From contig JACHMT010000001.1 in the NCBI GenBank assembly GCA_014208095.1, forward strand, positions 1,116,001 to 1,180,000: 64,000 nt of DNA. Direction: 5' to 3'. Position 1 is the stretch's first letter; every line of letters begins with the position of its first letter. This DNA is from Actinospineispora eucalypti (GTDB lineage Bacteria; Actinomycetota; Actinomycetes; Mycobacteriales; Pseudonocardiaceae). Below are positions 49,688-58,232 of this stretch, one piece after another. The position numbers were made by a program, and so were the translations under genes. Below the pieces are notes generated by a model. That model searched no databases. It was not told where the DNA came from and was given only the letters and a program-made list of their open reading frames with translations.

Positions 49688-50992
49688 TCAGCGCACCACG
49701 GCCCGGTCCTCGCTGAGCGACACCCGGGGCGCTATCGCCCCGGAGAACGCCGTGATCAGGGCGATCCCGATGAGCAGGACCGCCGCCGACCAGGACTGGC
49801 CACCGCTGGCGGCCAGAAGCACGGTGGCCAGCAGCGGCACGAAACCGCTCACGACGCCGGCCGAGTTGGAGGACAGCGCGATGCCGCTGTAGCGCAGCTT
49901 GGCCGGGAACAGCTCGGCGAGCAGCGCCCCGGAAACCGCGTACGGGATCGACAGGCAGGCCACCGCGGCGGTCACGCCGAGCACCAGCAGGGCCGAGTTC
50001 TTGGTGTCGATCAGCCAGAACGCCGGGAACGCGACGAGCGCCGAGGCCAGCCCGCCGACCAGCGTGACCCTGGCCGCGCCGACCCGCTCGGCCACCCGGC
50101 CGAAGATCACCAGGATGAGGATCTCCACGGCCGCCGCGACCAGCGTCGCGTTCAGCGCCAGGGTCTGGGGCAGCTTGAGCGTGTTCTTCACGTAGGAGAT
50201 CACGAACGCGGTGCACAGGTAGAAGCCGCCGATGCCCAGGAACGCCGCGCCCGCACCGACCAGCAGCTGCAGCCAGGCCTTGGTGACGACCTCGCGGACC
50301 GGCGCGCTGGCCAGCTCGTCCTCCTCGAGCAGCCGCTCGAACAACGGCGACTCCTCGACCCGGCGGCGCAGCCAGAGCGCGATGTAGAGCAGCGGGAACG
50401 CGGCCAGGAACGGCAGCCGCCAACCCCACGAGTCGAAGCTCTCCTTGGGCAGGTAGCCGACCGCGAGGAACGCCCCGGAGGAGAGCAGGGTGCCGATCGG
50501 CGAACCGATCTGCGGCATGGCCGCGTACCGGCCCCGCCGCTCGATCGGCGCGTGCTCCACGGCGAGGGTCACCGCGCCGCCCCACTCGCCGCCCACCGCG
50601 ATGCCCTGCAACAGCCGCAGCAGGGTGAGCAGGATCGGCGCCGCCACCCCGATGGAGAAGTAGCTGGGCAGCAGGCCGATCAACCCGGTGACCAGGCCGA
50701 TCATCGTCACCGTGATGATCAGGCAGCGGCGCCGGCCGATCCGGTCGCCCAGGTGGCCGAAGATCACCGCGCCGAGCGGCCGGGCGGCGAACCCGACCGC
50801 GAACGTGGCGAACGCGGCGGCGGTGGCCACCACGATGTCCTTGCTGGTGAAGAACTGGGTGTTGAACACCAGCGAGACGGCAGCACTGAAGAGGAAGAAG
50901 TCGTACCACTCCAGTGCGGTGCCGACGAATGCGCCGAACGCGACCTTGCGGGCGTCGGCATCGGTGACGGTGACGGACTCGTTCGTGGTCAT
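49688..50992 (-). CDS. MFS transporter, MHS family
   Basis: A 434-residue, 12-span symporter related to the one at 25946: GTALEWYDFFLFS in span 1, FGHLGDRIGRRR, and RLLQGIAVGGEWGGA. MHS members move organic acids or small polar solutes with protons. Its ATG overlaps the amidohydrolase stop (ATGA), so it is expressed with that enzyme and may import its substrate. The end is 6 bases from the convergent GDT1-like gene. Confidence 0.92.
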   Translation of the reverse strand: MTTNESVTVTDADARKVAFGAFVGTALEWYDFFLFSAAVSLVFNTQFFTSKDIVVATAAAFATFAVGFAARPLGAVIFGHLGDRIGRRRCLIITVTMIGLVTGLIGLLPSYFSIGVAAPILLTLLRLLQGIAVGGEWGGAVTLAVEHAPIERRGRYAAMPQIGSPIGTLLSSGAFLAVGYLPKESFDSWGWRLPFLAAFPLLYIALWLRRRVEESPLFERLLEEDELASAPVREVVTKAWLQLLVGAGAAFLGIGGFYLCTAFVISYVKNTLKLPQTLALNATLVAAAVEILILVIFGRVAERVGAARVTLVGGLASALVAFPAFWLIDTKNSALLVLGVTAAVACLSIPYAVSGALLAELFPAKLRYSGIALSSNSAGVVSGFVPLLATVLLAASGGQSWSAAVLLIGIALITAFSGAIAPRVSLSEDRAVVR

Positions 50993-52608
50993 AGCTCGCT
51001 CCCGTGGGTGCGCTGCCCGCCGAGGTAGGTGGCGAGCACGTCGATGGCGCCGATGCGGTCGGGCGGTACGGCGGTGGGGTCATCACCGAGCAGGACGAAG
51101 TCGGCCAGCTTGCCCGGGGTGAGGCTTCCGCGCACCCCTTCCTCGCCGGCGATCCAGGCCGCGTCCAGGGTGTACGCGCGCAGCGCGGTGGCCGCGTCCA
51201 CCCGTTCGTCCGGGCCGAGCACCGCCCCGCTCGACGTGCGGCGGAGCACCATGGACTGCATGCCGAGCAGGGGCGCCCCGGCGGCCACCGGGCGGTCCGA
51301 GCTGCCCGGCACCCGCAGCCCGGCGCGCAGGAAGCTGGCGTGCCGGTAGAGCTGATCCGCCCGGGACGGGCCGACCGCCTCGGCCATGGTGTCGCCGATC
51401 TCGTACAGGAACCGGGCCTGCGGCACGGGCGTCACGCCCAGCGCGGCCATCCGGGCGATCTGGTCCGGCGAGGTGACCGCCGCGTGCTCGATCCGGTGCC
51501 GTTTGTCGGGCCCGGGGTGCGCCCGGTGGGCCTGGTCGAAGATGTCCAGCGCGAGATCCACCGCCCGGTCGCCGATGGCGTGCGCGGCCACCCGCCAGCC
51601 GGTGGCGTGCGCGGCGACGATGCGTTCCCGCAGCACGTCGGCGTCGTCCTGCAGGTAACCGTGCGAGTGCCGGTCGCAGAACGGCGCCAGCATGGCCGCC
51701 GTGCGGGCCACCAGCGAGCCGTCCAGGAAGATCTTCACCGGGCCGATCCGCACCCGGTCGTCGCCGAACCCGGTGCACACGCCCAGGTCCAGGCCGAACG
51801 GCTCCCCTTCCGTGGCATGCCCGCGCACGGGGTGCAGCGCGTCCATGGTGGGCATCAGCTGCACCCGCACGTTGAGCCCGCCCGACGCCCGCGCCCGCTG
51901 GTAGGCGGCCAGCTCCAGCGGCGAGCGGCCGACCCAGCCGGCGCCGATGCCGCACTCGGTGACGTGGGTGAGGCCCTGCGCGGCGTACACCGCCGACGCC
52001 TTGCCGATGGCCCGGGCCAGGTCCTCGGTGGGGAAGGGCACGAGCAGCGTGTTGACCAGGTTCTGCGCCTGCTCCTCCAGGGTGCCGGTGGGGTCGCCGG
52101 TCTCGTCCCGGACGACCACGCCGCCCTTCGGCACCTCGGCCGAGCCGTTCAGGACGCCCAGCCGGTCGAGGACCGGGGAGTTCACCGTGGTGACGTGCCC
52201 GGAGCGGTGCTTGAGCACCACCGGGCGGCCCCCGGCGGCCCGGTCCAGCTGGGTCCGGTGCGGGTGGCCGCCGATCGCGGAGTGGTCGTAGCCGGCGCCG
52301 ATCACGAACTCGTCCGGCCCGAGCCGGGCCGCGCGCTCGGCCACCCGGGCGTACAGCGTGTCCAGGTCGGAAAGCCCGGTCAGGTCCACCTCGTCCAGGC
52401 TCTGCCCGTACCAGGCCATGTGGTTATGGGCGTCGCCGAACCCGGGCACCAGGGTGGCGCCCTGGGCGTCGATCTCCCGTTCCCCGTGCAGGCGGTCGGG
52501 GTCCAGGGCGAACACCCGGCCGTGGTGCACGGCCAGGGTGTGGGCGCGCGGGTGCGCGTCGTCCATGGTGTGCACAGCCGCGTTACGGATGACGAGATCG
52601 ACTTTCAT
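50989..52608 (-). CDS. Amidohydrolase-family protein (YtcJ-like)
   Basis: A 539-residue metal-dependent hydrolase. The N-terminal beta-sandwich is followed by GFGDAHNHMAWYG (first metal histidines), VAAHAIGDRAVDLAL, HRIEHAAVTSPDQI and the metal Asp in RVPGSSDRPV. It resembles the YtcJ/exoenzyme-regulatory AepA-like amidohydrolases that hydrolyse amides or lactams; the substrate is unknown. The ATG at 52608 has GGGAGG upstream; the longer in-frame extension runs into the repeat array and is rejected. Coupled with the MHS transporter. Confidence 0.88.
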   Translation of the reverse strand: MKVDLVIRNAAVHTMDDAHPRAHTLAVHHGRVFALDPDRLHGEREIDAQGATLVPGFGDAHNHMAWYGQSLDEVDLTGLSDLDTLYARVAERAARLGPDEFVIGAGYDHSAIGGHPHRTQLDRAAGGRPVVLKHRSGHVTTVNSPVLDRLGVLNGSAEVPKGGVVVRDETGDPTGTLEEQAQNLVNTLLVPFPTEDLARAIGKASAVYAAQGLTHVTECGIGAGWVGRSPLELAAYQRARASGGLNVRVQLMPTMDALHPVRGHATEGEPFGLDLGVCTGFGDDRVRIGPVKIFLDGSLVARTAAMLAPFCDRHSHGYLQDDADVLRERIVAAHATGWRVAAHAIGDRAVDLALDIFDQAHRAHPGPDKRHRIEHAAVTSPDQIARMAALGVTPVPQARFLYEIGDTMAEAVGPSRADQLYRHASFLRAGLRVPGSSDRPVAAGAPLLGMQSMVLRRTSSGAVLGPDERVDAATALRAYTLDAAWIAGEEGVRGSLTPGKLADFVLLGDDPTAVPPDRIGAIDVLATYLGGQRTHGSEL

Positions 52609-52621
52609 CCCGGACCTCCCG

Positions 52622-52685
52622 ACTGCTGAAGTGACTGAATCAACGTGCTCAAGTGACTGAATCAACGTGCTCAAGTGACTGAATC
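52622..52685. repeat. 22-bp repeat array, family I, locus 3
   Basis: Two identical full units (52642-52663, 52664-52685) and a partial one (52622-52641) appear in reverse orientation, ending GTGACTGAATC. They sit just beyond the urease alpha stop and ahead of the amidohydrolase ribosome site, so here the array separates two same-strand genes. Confidence 0.85.
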
Positions 52686-52695
52686 GGCGTGGTGG

Positions 52696-54360
52696 TTACC
52701 CCAGGTGGTGGAGGCGGGTGAGGGGGAGATTGTGGGCGTGGTGGAGGGGGATCTCCTGGCCGTCCACGCGGACCGGGGTCGGCTCGCCGGCCAGCTCGAC
52801 GTGGGGTGTGGCGGTGTTGTGCAGCATGTCCGCGCAGGTCAGGCCGCGGGCGTCGGCGATGGGTGAGTAGTTGCGGCCGGCCGGGAGGCCGGCGCGCTCG
52901 GCGTGGGCCGAGACGAACACGTGGGACAGCCGGGCCGGGGCACCGCCCAGCCCGCCGTAGAACGGCAGCATCCGGCGCGGCTGGGTGAGCCGGGTGGAGC
53001 CGGACCCCGAGCCGGCGTTGCCCCAGGCCACGAAGCCGGACTTGATCACCAGCTCGGGCTGCGCCCCGAACCAGGCCGGTTGCCAGAGCACGATGTCGGC
53101 CAGCTTGCCCGGTGTTATGGAGCCGACGTGGGACGCCAGGCCGTGGGCCACCGCCGGGTTGTGGGTGAGCTTGGCCAGGTAGCGCAGCACGCGGGCGTTG
53201 TTGGCGAAGTCCGGGCCGACCTCGCCGGCCAGTCCGGCCTGCACGTGCGCCAGCTGCCAGGCGCGGCGGGCGGTCTCGGCCATCCGGCCCATGCCCAGTG
53301 AGTCGGAGTTGATGATGCTGATCGCGCCCTGGTCGTGCAGCCGGTTCTCCGCCGAGATGGCGTGCTCGCGGATCCGGCTGGCCGCGATGCCCGCGTCGCT
53401 GGGCACGTGGGCGTGCCCCCGGTGCACGGTGAGGGTCATCGGGTGCAGCTCGGCGATGGTGGCGGGGGTGAGCGGCAGCGTCGGGGTGGTCGAGCTGGTG
53501 AGCACGTTCGGCCGGGAGACGATGCCGAGCAGGTCGGGGTGCCCGCCGCCGCCCTCCACGTGGTACGCGTGCACCGTCCGCCCGCCCACCGCGTCCAGGG
53601 TGTCGGCCAGGTAGCCGGACTCGTTCAGCGTGTCGGTGTGCAGCGCCACCGGCAGGTCGGCCTGCTCGGCGACGGCCAAGCAGGTGTCGATCACCGGCGG
53701 GGTGGCGCCCCAGTCCTCGTGGATCTTGTAACCCCCGCAGCCGGCTTCCACGGCGGTCTCCAGCAGTGCGGTGGACGTGGTGGAGCCCCGGGCCAGGAAC
53801 GCCGCGTTGATCGGGATGTGCGCCCAGGACTCGATCAGCGTGTGCAGGTTGTACCGGGGGTTGGCGCCCACGTCCCACACCCCGCCGATGCCCATGCCGA
53901 CCACCGTCGTCACCCCGGTGGAGAGCCCGGCGGCCGCCAGCTCCGCGTTGGAAAGGTGCACGTGCGAGTCCACGATGCCCGGCGTGGCGATCAGCCCCTC
54001 GCCGGTGATCATCGCGGTGTGCGCGTCCACCTCGAGCTCGACGCCCCGCTGCACGTCGGGGTTGCCGGCCCGGCCGACGCCGACCACCCGGCCGTCCTTG
54101 ATGCCGATGTTGGTCTTGCGCACGCCCAGCACCGGGTCCAGCAGGAGCACGCCCAGGATGATCATGTCCAGCTTGGAGTCCCGGCCGGCGGCCGCGCTGA
54201 CCAGTGCGCCGTGCCGGGCCGTCTTGCCGCAGCCGCCGAGCAGCTCCTCGCCCGGCTCGGTGTCGTCGTGCTCGACCTCCACCCACAGGTCGGTGTCGGC
54301 CAGCCGGACCCGGTCGCCGGTGGTCGGTCCGTACAGCCGGGCGTACTCGGCGCGCTTCAT
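52696..54360 (-). CDS. ureC: Urease alpha subunit homologue
   Basis: A 554-residue urease alpha-type protein. The Ni ligands and carbamate lysine are all present: His133/His135 (DSHVHL), Lys212 (YKIHEDWG), His241 (LHTDTLNES), His267 (HAYHVEGGGG) and Asp353 (NSDSLGMGR). His313 of the mobile flap is kept, but the usual Cys before it is Val312, the next His is Arg, and the loop (RGHAHVPSDAG) is rewritten. The segment after HVHL also differs. No ureD/E/F/G genes follow. A non-urea substrate or borrowed maturation factors are both possible. Coupled to the gamma-beta fusion by ATGA. Confidence 0.88.
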   Translation of the reverse strand: MKRAEYARLYGPTTGDRVRLADTDLWVEVEHDDTEPGEELLGGCGKTARHGALVSAAAGRDSKLDMIILGVLLLDPVLGVRKTNIGIKDGRVVGVGRAGNPDVQRGVELEVDAHTAMITGEGLIATPGIVDSHVHLSNAELAAAGLSTGVTTVVGMGIGGVWDVGANPRYNLHTLIESWAHIPINAAFLARGSTTSTALLETAVEAGCGGYKIHEDWGATPPVIDTCLAVAEQADLPVALHTDTLNESGYLADTLDAVGGRTVHAYHVEGGGGHPDLLGIVSRPNVLTSSTTPTLPLTPATIAELHPMTLTVHRGHAHVPSDAGIAASRIREHAISAENRLHDQGAISIINSDSLGMGRMAETARRAWQLAHVQAGLAGEVGPDFANNARVLRYLAKLTHNPAVAHGLASHVGSITPGKLADIVLWQPAWFGAQPELVIKSGFVAWGNAGSGSGSTRLTQPRRMLPFYGGLGGAPARLSHVFVSAHAERAGLPAGRNYSPIADARGLTCADMLHNTATPHVELAGEPTPVRVDGQEIPLHHAHNLPLTRLHHLG

Positions 54361-54932
54361 TCGGTCCCCAGTCTCACTACCGGGACCTGGCGCGCGCTGT
54401 CCGGCTCGATGCGCAGCGCGGTGCCGGCGGCCAGGTCCAGCCGGAACCGCGCCGGCTCGGCCAGTTCGACCGCCAGTGCCGGGTTGAGCTTGTCCAGCGG
54501 GACGTGCGAGGACACCCAGATGGGCAGGGTGCCGGTGTTGCGCAGCACCGCCGTGGCCCGTTCCCGGCCGGGGGCCAGCTCGATCTCGCCGTCATCGGTC
54601 CGCACCGCCCCGGGGCCGTCCGGGCGGGTGGTGCCGAACGGGGCGGTCACGTGCACCAGGACGCTGCCGTACGGGAACAGCGCCTCCACCTGCAACGACG
54701 GCACCGCCTCCGGCACGCCGTCGATGAGCTGCTCGGGCTTCACCAGCCGCCGGGCGCGGTCCACGATCTCGTCGTAGGGCCGGTCGTCCCAGGCCAGCTC
54801 GCAGATCTCGTCGCAGACCAGCGCGATCGCCTCCGGCGCGCCCAGCCGTGCGCCCCGGGCCAGCCGGCGCCGGGCCAGATCGGCTCCGCTGTGCAGCAGC
54901 AGGCGCTCCCGCTCGCGTGGCGTCAGGTGCAT
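54357..54932 (-). CDS. ureAB: Fused urease gamma-beta subunit homologue
   Basis: The 191-residue protein starts MHLTPRERERLL, the classic gamma-subunit start; the GTG two codons upstream is less likely. Residues 1-100 are gamma-like (LARRRLARGARLGAPEAIALV, GVPEAVPSLQVEALFPYGS), and about 112-191 are beta-like (LRNTGTLPIWVSSHVPLDKLNPAL, GTALRIEPDSARQV). The beta part stops about 25 residues early compared with typical UreB, lacking the G-x-R-x-V-x-GF tail. Fused gamma-beta is known from other bacteria; the short end is unusual. Confidence 0.86.
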   Translation of the reverse strand: MHLTPRERERLLLHSGADLARRRLARGARLGAPEAIALVCDEICELAWDDRPYDEIVDRARRLVKPEQLIDGVPEAVPSLQVEALFPYGSVLVHVTAPFGTTRPDGPGAVRTDDGEIELAPGRERATAVLRNTGTLPIWVSSHVPLDKLNPALAVELAEPARFRLDLAAGTALRIEPDSARQVPVVRLGTE

Positions 54933-54994
54933 CGGCACAGCATTCGCGGGATGTGCGCCGGATTCAAGGCCGTCGGCCCACGAGATGCGCGTTA

Positions 54995-55000
54995 TAGATT
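54995..55000 (+). promoter_or_regulatory. Leaderless-type -10 box of the PucR-like gene
   Basis: TAGATT ends 6 nt before the ATG at 55007, as for other leaderless actinobacterial starts. No ribosome site is visible, which supports a leaderless transcript. Confidence 0.5.
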
Positions 55001-55006
55001 GTGCAT

Positions 55007-56242
55007 ATGCCCAGTGATAACTCGGACAGGTGGTTGGCCCTGGTCGGCCGGCTGCGCGACGACGCGGACGTGCTGGTCGCCGAGTTCACCGCCCGGGTGC
55101 GGGCGATCGGCCCGTACCGCCGGGGCGTGGTGCCCACCGAGCGCCTGGTCGCCGACGCCGACCTCACCTTCCAGTACCTGCTGCGCCGGCTGGCCGGTCG
55201 CCCGGTGCCGGACTGGCTGGACGGCATCGGGCCGGCCATCGGCCGGGACCGGGCGCGCCGGGGTGTGCCGCTGAACGACCTGCTCACCGCCGTGCGGCTG
55301 GACTTCCGGGTGCTGTGGGCGGCCCTGCGGGAGCGCGCCGCGCCGGCGGACGAGCCACTGCTGGTGGCCCGGGTGGAGAGCGTGTGGCAGGCGGTGGAGG
55401 AGTACACCACGCAGATCCAGCTGGCATACCAGGCCGAGGCGGCGCTGCTGGCCCGGGAACGGCAGGGCGAGCGGACCATGCTGGTCGCCGCGCTGCTGAG
55501 CAGCGCCGATCCGTCGCCGGAGCAGATCGCCACGGTGGCCGTCGCACTGGGCGTGGACACCCGGGACAGCCTGCTGGTCGCGGCCGCGCGCAACGACCCG
55601 GGGGAGGGCGGCCGGCGGCTGCGCCAGGCGGCGGACCGGCTGGGCGCGGACGGCCGCCCGGTGCACGTCCAGTCCACCGGACCGCACAGCGTGCTGCTGG
55701 CCCGCTGGGAGGGCGGAGTGGGTGCGCCGGTGCGGGCCGCGCTGGCCGGTGTGCCGTGCGGCGTCGGCCCGATCGCCCGGGGGTTGGCCGCGCTGCCCCG
55801 CTGCGCCCGGCTGGCCTGCGAGATCGTCGACCTGTTCGGCGACCCGGAACCGGACCCCGGCGCGGCGGCCGGCGGCGAGCCCGGACGCGACGGCCGCCCC
55901 GGACTGGACGGCCGGGTCGGGCTGGACGGCCCGGTGGAGCTGGCGGACAGCTGGGTCCCGCTGGCCGCCGCCCGGTTGGCGGATGCCCGGGGCGACCTGG
56001 TCGACTCGGTCCTCGGGGGCCTCGCCGAAATCTCCGACAGCGAGCGCGCCCGCCTACTGGAGACCGTCCGCCACTACGCCGCCCGCGGCGTAATCGGCGA
56101 GGTCGCCACCCGCATGTACTGCCACCGCAACACCGTCCTGAACCGCCTCCGCCGCTTCGCCGACCTAACCGCGCACGACCCCACGGTGCCGGCGGAGGCG
56201 GCCACCATCCTCCTGGCCCTCCGCGCCGCGTCCCAGCCGTAG
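55007..56242 (+). CDS. PucR-type HTH regulator, divergent from the urease operon
   Basis: A 411-residue regulator. The N-terminal RsbRD-like/PucR sensor region runs to about residue 150 with no membrane span, and the C-terminal HTH reads ARGVIGEVATRMYCHRNTVLNRLRR (about 360-385). A Gly/Asp-rich stretch around 285-310 (GGEPGRDGRPGLDG) is a linker. Divergent, 74 bases from the urease gamma-beta gene, it is the obvious controller of that operon and suggests a nitrogen-compound signal. It is distinct from the PucR at 24110. Confidence 0.86.
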   Translation: MPSDNSDRWLALVGRLRDDADVLVAEFTARVRAIGPYRRGVVPTERLVADADLTFQYLLRRLAGRPVPDWLDGIGPAIGRDRARRGVPLNDLLTAVRLDFRVLWAALRERAAPADEPLLVARVESVWQAVEEYTTQIQLAYQAEAALLARERQGERTMLVAALLSSADPSPEQIATVAVALGVDTRDSLLVAAARNDPGEGGRRLRQAADRLGADGRPVHVQSTGPHSVLLARWEGGVGAPVRAALAGVPCGVGPIARGLAALPRCARLACEIVDLFGDPEPDPGAAAGGEPGRDGRPGLDGRVGLDGPVELADSWVPLAAARLADARGDLVDSVLGGLAEISDSERARLLETVRHYAARGVIGEVATRMYCHRNTVLNRLRRFADLTAHDPTVPAEAATILLALRAASQP

Positions 56243-56260
56243 GGCTGGCCGGCACCCACC

Positions 56261-56324
56261 GTTCGGCGCTGGCACACGTACCGCGGCTCGTGTGCCAGCG
56301 CCAGAACGTGTGTGCGAGCCGAAC
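56261..56324. terminator. Hairpin between convergent genes
   Basis: GGCGCTGGCACACG (56265-56278) and its exact complement (56289-56302) form a 14-bp stem with a 10-base loop. Outer arms GTTCGGC (56261-56267) and GCCGAAC (56318-56324) allow an alternative fold. It directly precedes the stop of the GlsB-like gene on the other strand, a probable two-way terminator. Confidence 0.65.
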
Positions 56325-56591
56325 TCAACGACGGGTCTTGCGGCCGGTCACCTTGTTGTAGATGACCAGGACGATGATCGCGCCGATGATGGAGCCGATG
56401 AAGCCGGCGGGGTGGAAGCCGCGCAGGCCGGCGGTGAACAGGCCGAACAGGAAGCCGCCGACCACCGAGCCGACGACGCCCAGCACGATCGTGCGGAGGA
56501 TGCCGATGTCGTCCTTGCCCGGCACCACCGCGCGCGCGATGAAACCGGCCACCAGACCCAGGACGATCCAACCGACAATGGTCCAGAACAT
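56325..56591 (-). CDS. GlsB/YeaQ/YmgE-family membrane protein
   Basis: An 88-residue protein with three hydrophobic, Gly-rich segments: WTIVGWIVLGLVAGFIARAV, LRTIVLGVVGSVVGGFLFG and FIGSIIGAIIVLVIYNKV, then a basic tail. This is the transglycosylase-associated/YeaQ-YmgE family, stress-linked small inner membrane proteins without a known reaction. It stands alone after the Cache gene on the same strand. Confidence 0.92.
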   Translation of the reverse strand: MFWTIVGWIVLGLVAGFIARAVVPGKDDIGILRTIVLGVVGSVVGGFLFGLFTAGLRGFHPAGFIGSIIGAIIVLVIYNKVTGRKTRR

Positions 56592-56631
56592 GCGGTCACC
56601 ACTTTCGTTCCACGTGAGGGGGAATTCCAGC

Positions 56632-57360
56632 CTACGCGGTGATCAGCAATGCGATGGGCGCCTCGCCGCAGCGGCGGATCATGGCGTCCGGGCGGGCCAG
56701 TGACTCCCGGCCGGAGCTCCACCAGGCCGGGATGTCCGGCTCGCGGACCAGGGAGCCGGTGGGCTGCCGGGCCGACGCGGAAACGATCACCCGGCCCTGG
56801 GCGTTGACCAGCGCGGCCCGTCCGGAGCCGGAGCCGGAGCCGGTGACCAGCGCCCGCAGTCCCGGCGCCACCACCCGCTCGAACTCGGCCACGAACACGT
56901 CCGCCCCGACCACCCCGTCGAACGACCGCCGGCCGCGCACCGGGACGGTGAAGGTGAGCGTGTACTCGTCGGTGCACAGGTAGTCCACGTACGGGCCGGT
57001 GATGTGCCGGTGCCCGGTGTCCCGGGGGACGGTGAACCAGGACTGCCGGGTGTAGTCCAGGAAGTGGTCGCTGGCCGGGTCCAGGCTGATGAACAGCTGG
57101 CTGGGCCGGCCCTCGATCGCGGTGGTCCACCACTCGAAGCCGAACTCCTGGTCGGCCAGTGCGCGCGGGGCGGCGATGAAGCCGGCGCCGACCACCAGGC
57201 CACCCAGCGTGCCGAGCACCTCGGGGCGCAGCCGGTGCAGGTCGGCGCTGGTGGCGGACTCGGCGAGCAGTTCCTCGGCGGCGCCGAGCAGTGGCTTGAG
57301 CCGGTCGAAGACGTCTTCGACGATGCCCGCCACCTGGTCGACGACATCGGTTGCGTCCAT
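56632..57360 (-). CDS. Soluble Cache-domain protein
   Basis: A 242-residue protein from the ATG at 57360 (GAGGTG upstream). An N-terminal helical part (VVDQVAGIVEDVFDRLKPLLG) is followed by a Cache/PAS-like ligand domain (FEWWTTA, YVDYLCTDEYTLTFTVPV, SFDGVVGADVFVAEFE, ALVNAQGRVIVSAS). It has no signal peptide, membrane helix or output domain, unlike chemoreceptors and kinases. It lies 24 bases after the GntR regulator and may serve as a small-molecule sensor for it. The ligand is unknown. Confidence 0.78.
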   Translation of the reverse strand: MDATDVVDQVAGIVEDVFDRLKPLLGAAEELLAESATSADLHRLRPEVLGTLGGLVVGAGFIAAPRALADQEFGFEWWTTAIEGRPSQLFISLDPASDHFLDYTRQSWFTVPRDTGHRHITGPYVDYLCTDEYTLTFTVPVRGRRSFDGVVGADVFVAEFERVVAPGLRALVTGSGSGSGRAALVNAQGRVIVSASARQPTGSLVREPDIPAWWSSGRESLARPDAMIRRCGEAPIALLITA

Positions 57361-57384
57361 GCTGCTCACCTCGGAGAAACCAGC

Positions 57385-58137
57385 CTAGAGCTGGTGGTCT
57401 ATTAGCGACAGGTGCAACTCGGCCAACCGGTCGACGGCGTCCAGGATGTGCCGCTCGGTGAGCCGCCGGGCCCGCTCGCCGTCGCCGGCCGCGATGGCGG
57501 CGATGATCTCGAGGTGCTCGGCGTGGGACCGGTCCGCGTGCTCCGGTGAGGCGTCCAGCGGCAGCCAGAGCAGGCCGCCCTGCTCGCCCTGCAGCGCCGC
57601 CTCCTCCTTGGTCAGCCGGGTGGACTGGCCGGCCGCGGCCACCTCCAGGTGGAAGTGCCGCTCGGCGCGGGCCGCCGCGCCCAGCCCGTGTGCCAGGCCT
57701 GGGCGGCAGGCCAGCTCCAGGCGCTCCAGGTCCTCGCCGGAGGCGCGCTCGGCGGCCAGCTTGGCGGCGGTGCCGGCCACCGCGGTGTAGTGGTCGCCGA
57801 TGTCGCGCAGCTCGGCCAGGGACAGTGCGCGCACCCGGTCCCGGTAGGGCGCGGCGCCCTGCGCGAGGGGGGCGCGCACGAAACTGCCGCCGCCCCGGCC
57901 CCTCCGGGTCTCCACCAGGCCCAGCTGGCGCAGCGCGACCAGCGCCTCCCGCACGGTCACCGTGGCCACGCCGAACCGGCCGGCCAGCTCGGTCTCGCTG
58001 GGCAGCTGCTCGTCGTCGTGCAGCAGGCCGAGGGTGATCGCGTCGGCCAGCCGCCGGGTCACCGTCTCGGCCCGCCGGGTCTGGTCCAGCGGGGCGAACA
58101 GCGCGGAGCGGGCGCCGTGCGAGATCCGCTGGGTCAT
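57385..58137 (-). CDS. GntR-family regulator, FadR/FCD subfamily
   Basis: A 250-residue GntR protein with winged HTH (LPSETELAGRFGVATVTVREALVALRQLGLVETRRGRGGGSFV in segments from about 45 to 88) and a C-terminal helical FCD domain with metal-type histidines (ERHFHLEVA, HAEHLEIIAAI, RHILDAVDRL). FCD regulators sense small organic acids. It is divergent from the aldehyde dehydrogenase/transporter operon, its likely target, and is co-transcribed with the Cache gene. Confidence 0.9.
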   Translation of the reverse strand: MTQRISHGARSALFAPLDQTRRAETVTRRLADAITLGLLHDDEQLPSETELAGRFGVATVTVREALVALRQLGLVETRRGRGGGSFVRAPLAQGAAPYRDRVRALSLAELRDIGDHYTAVAGTAAKLAAERASGEDLERLELACRPGLAHGLGAAARAERHFHLEVAAAGQSTRLTKEEAALQGEQGGLLWLPLDASPEHADRSHAEHLEIIAAIAAGDGERARRLTERHILDAVDRLAELHLSLIDHQL

Positions 58138-58156
58138 GCCCGGAGTCTAGCGCCAT

Positions 58157-58168
58157 TGTCATATGACA
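58157..58168. promoter_or_regulatory. GntR-like operator TGTCATATGACA
   Basis: A perfect 12-base palindrome lies 19 bases upstream of the GntR start and 64 bases upstream of the aldehyde dehydrogenase GTG. Symmetry, AT-rich centre and place suit a FadR-type GntR site controlling both sides. Confidence 0.6.
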
Positions 58169-58232
58169 TCTGGTCTTATATGTTTAACGACCTGAGGTGT
58201 CCGGGGTCACACCGGCAGTAAGGGGTAAGGAC

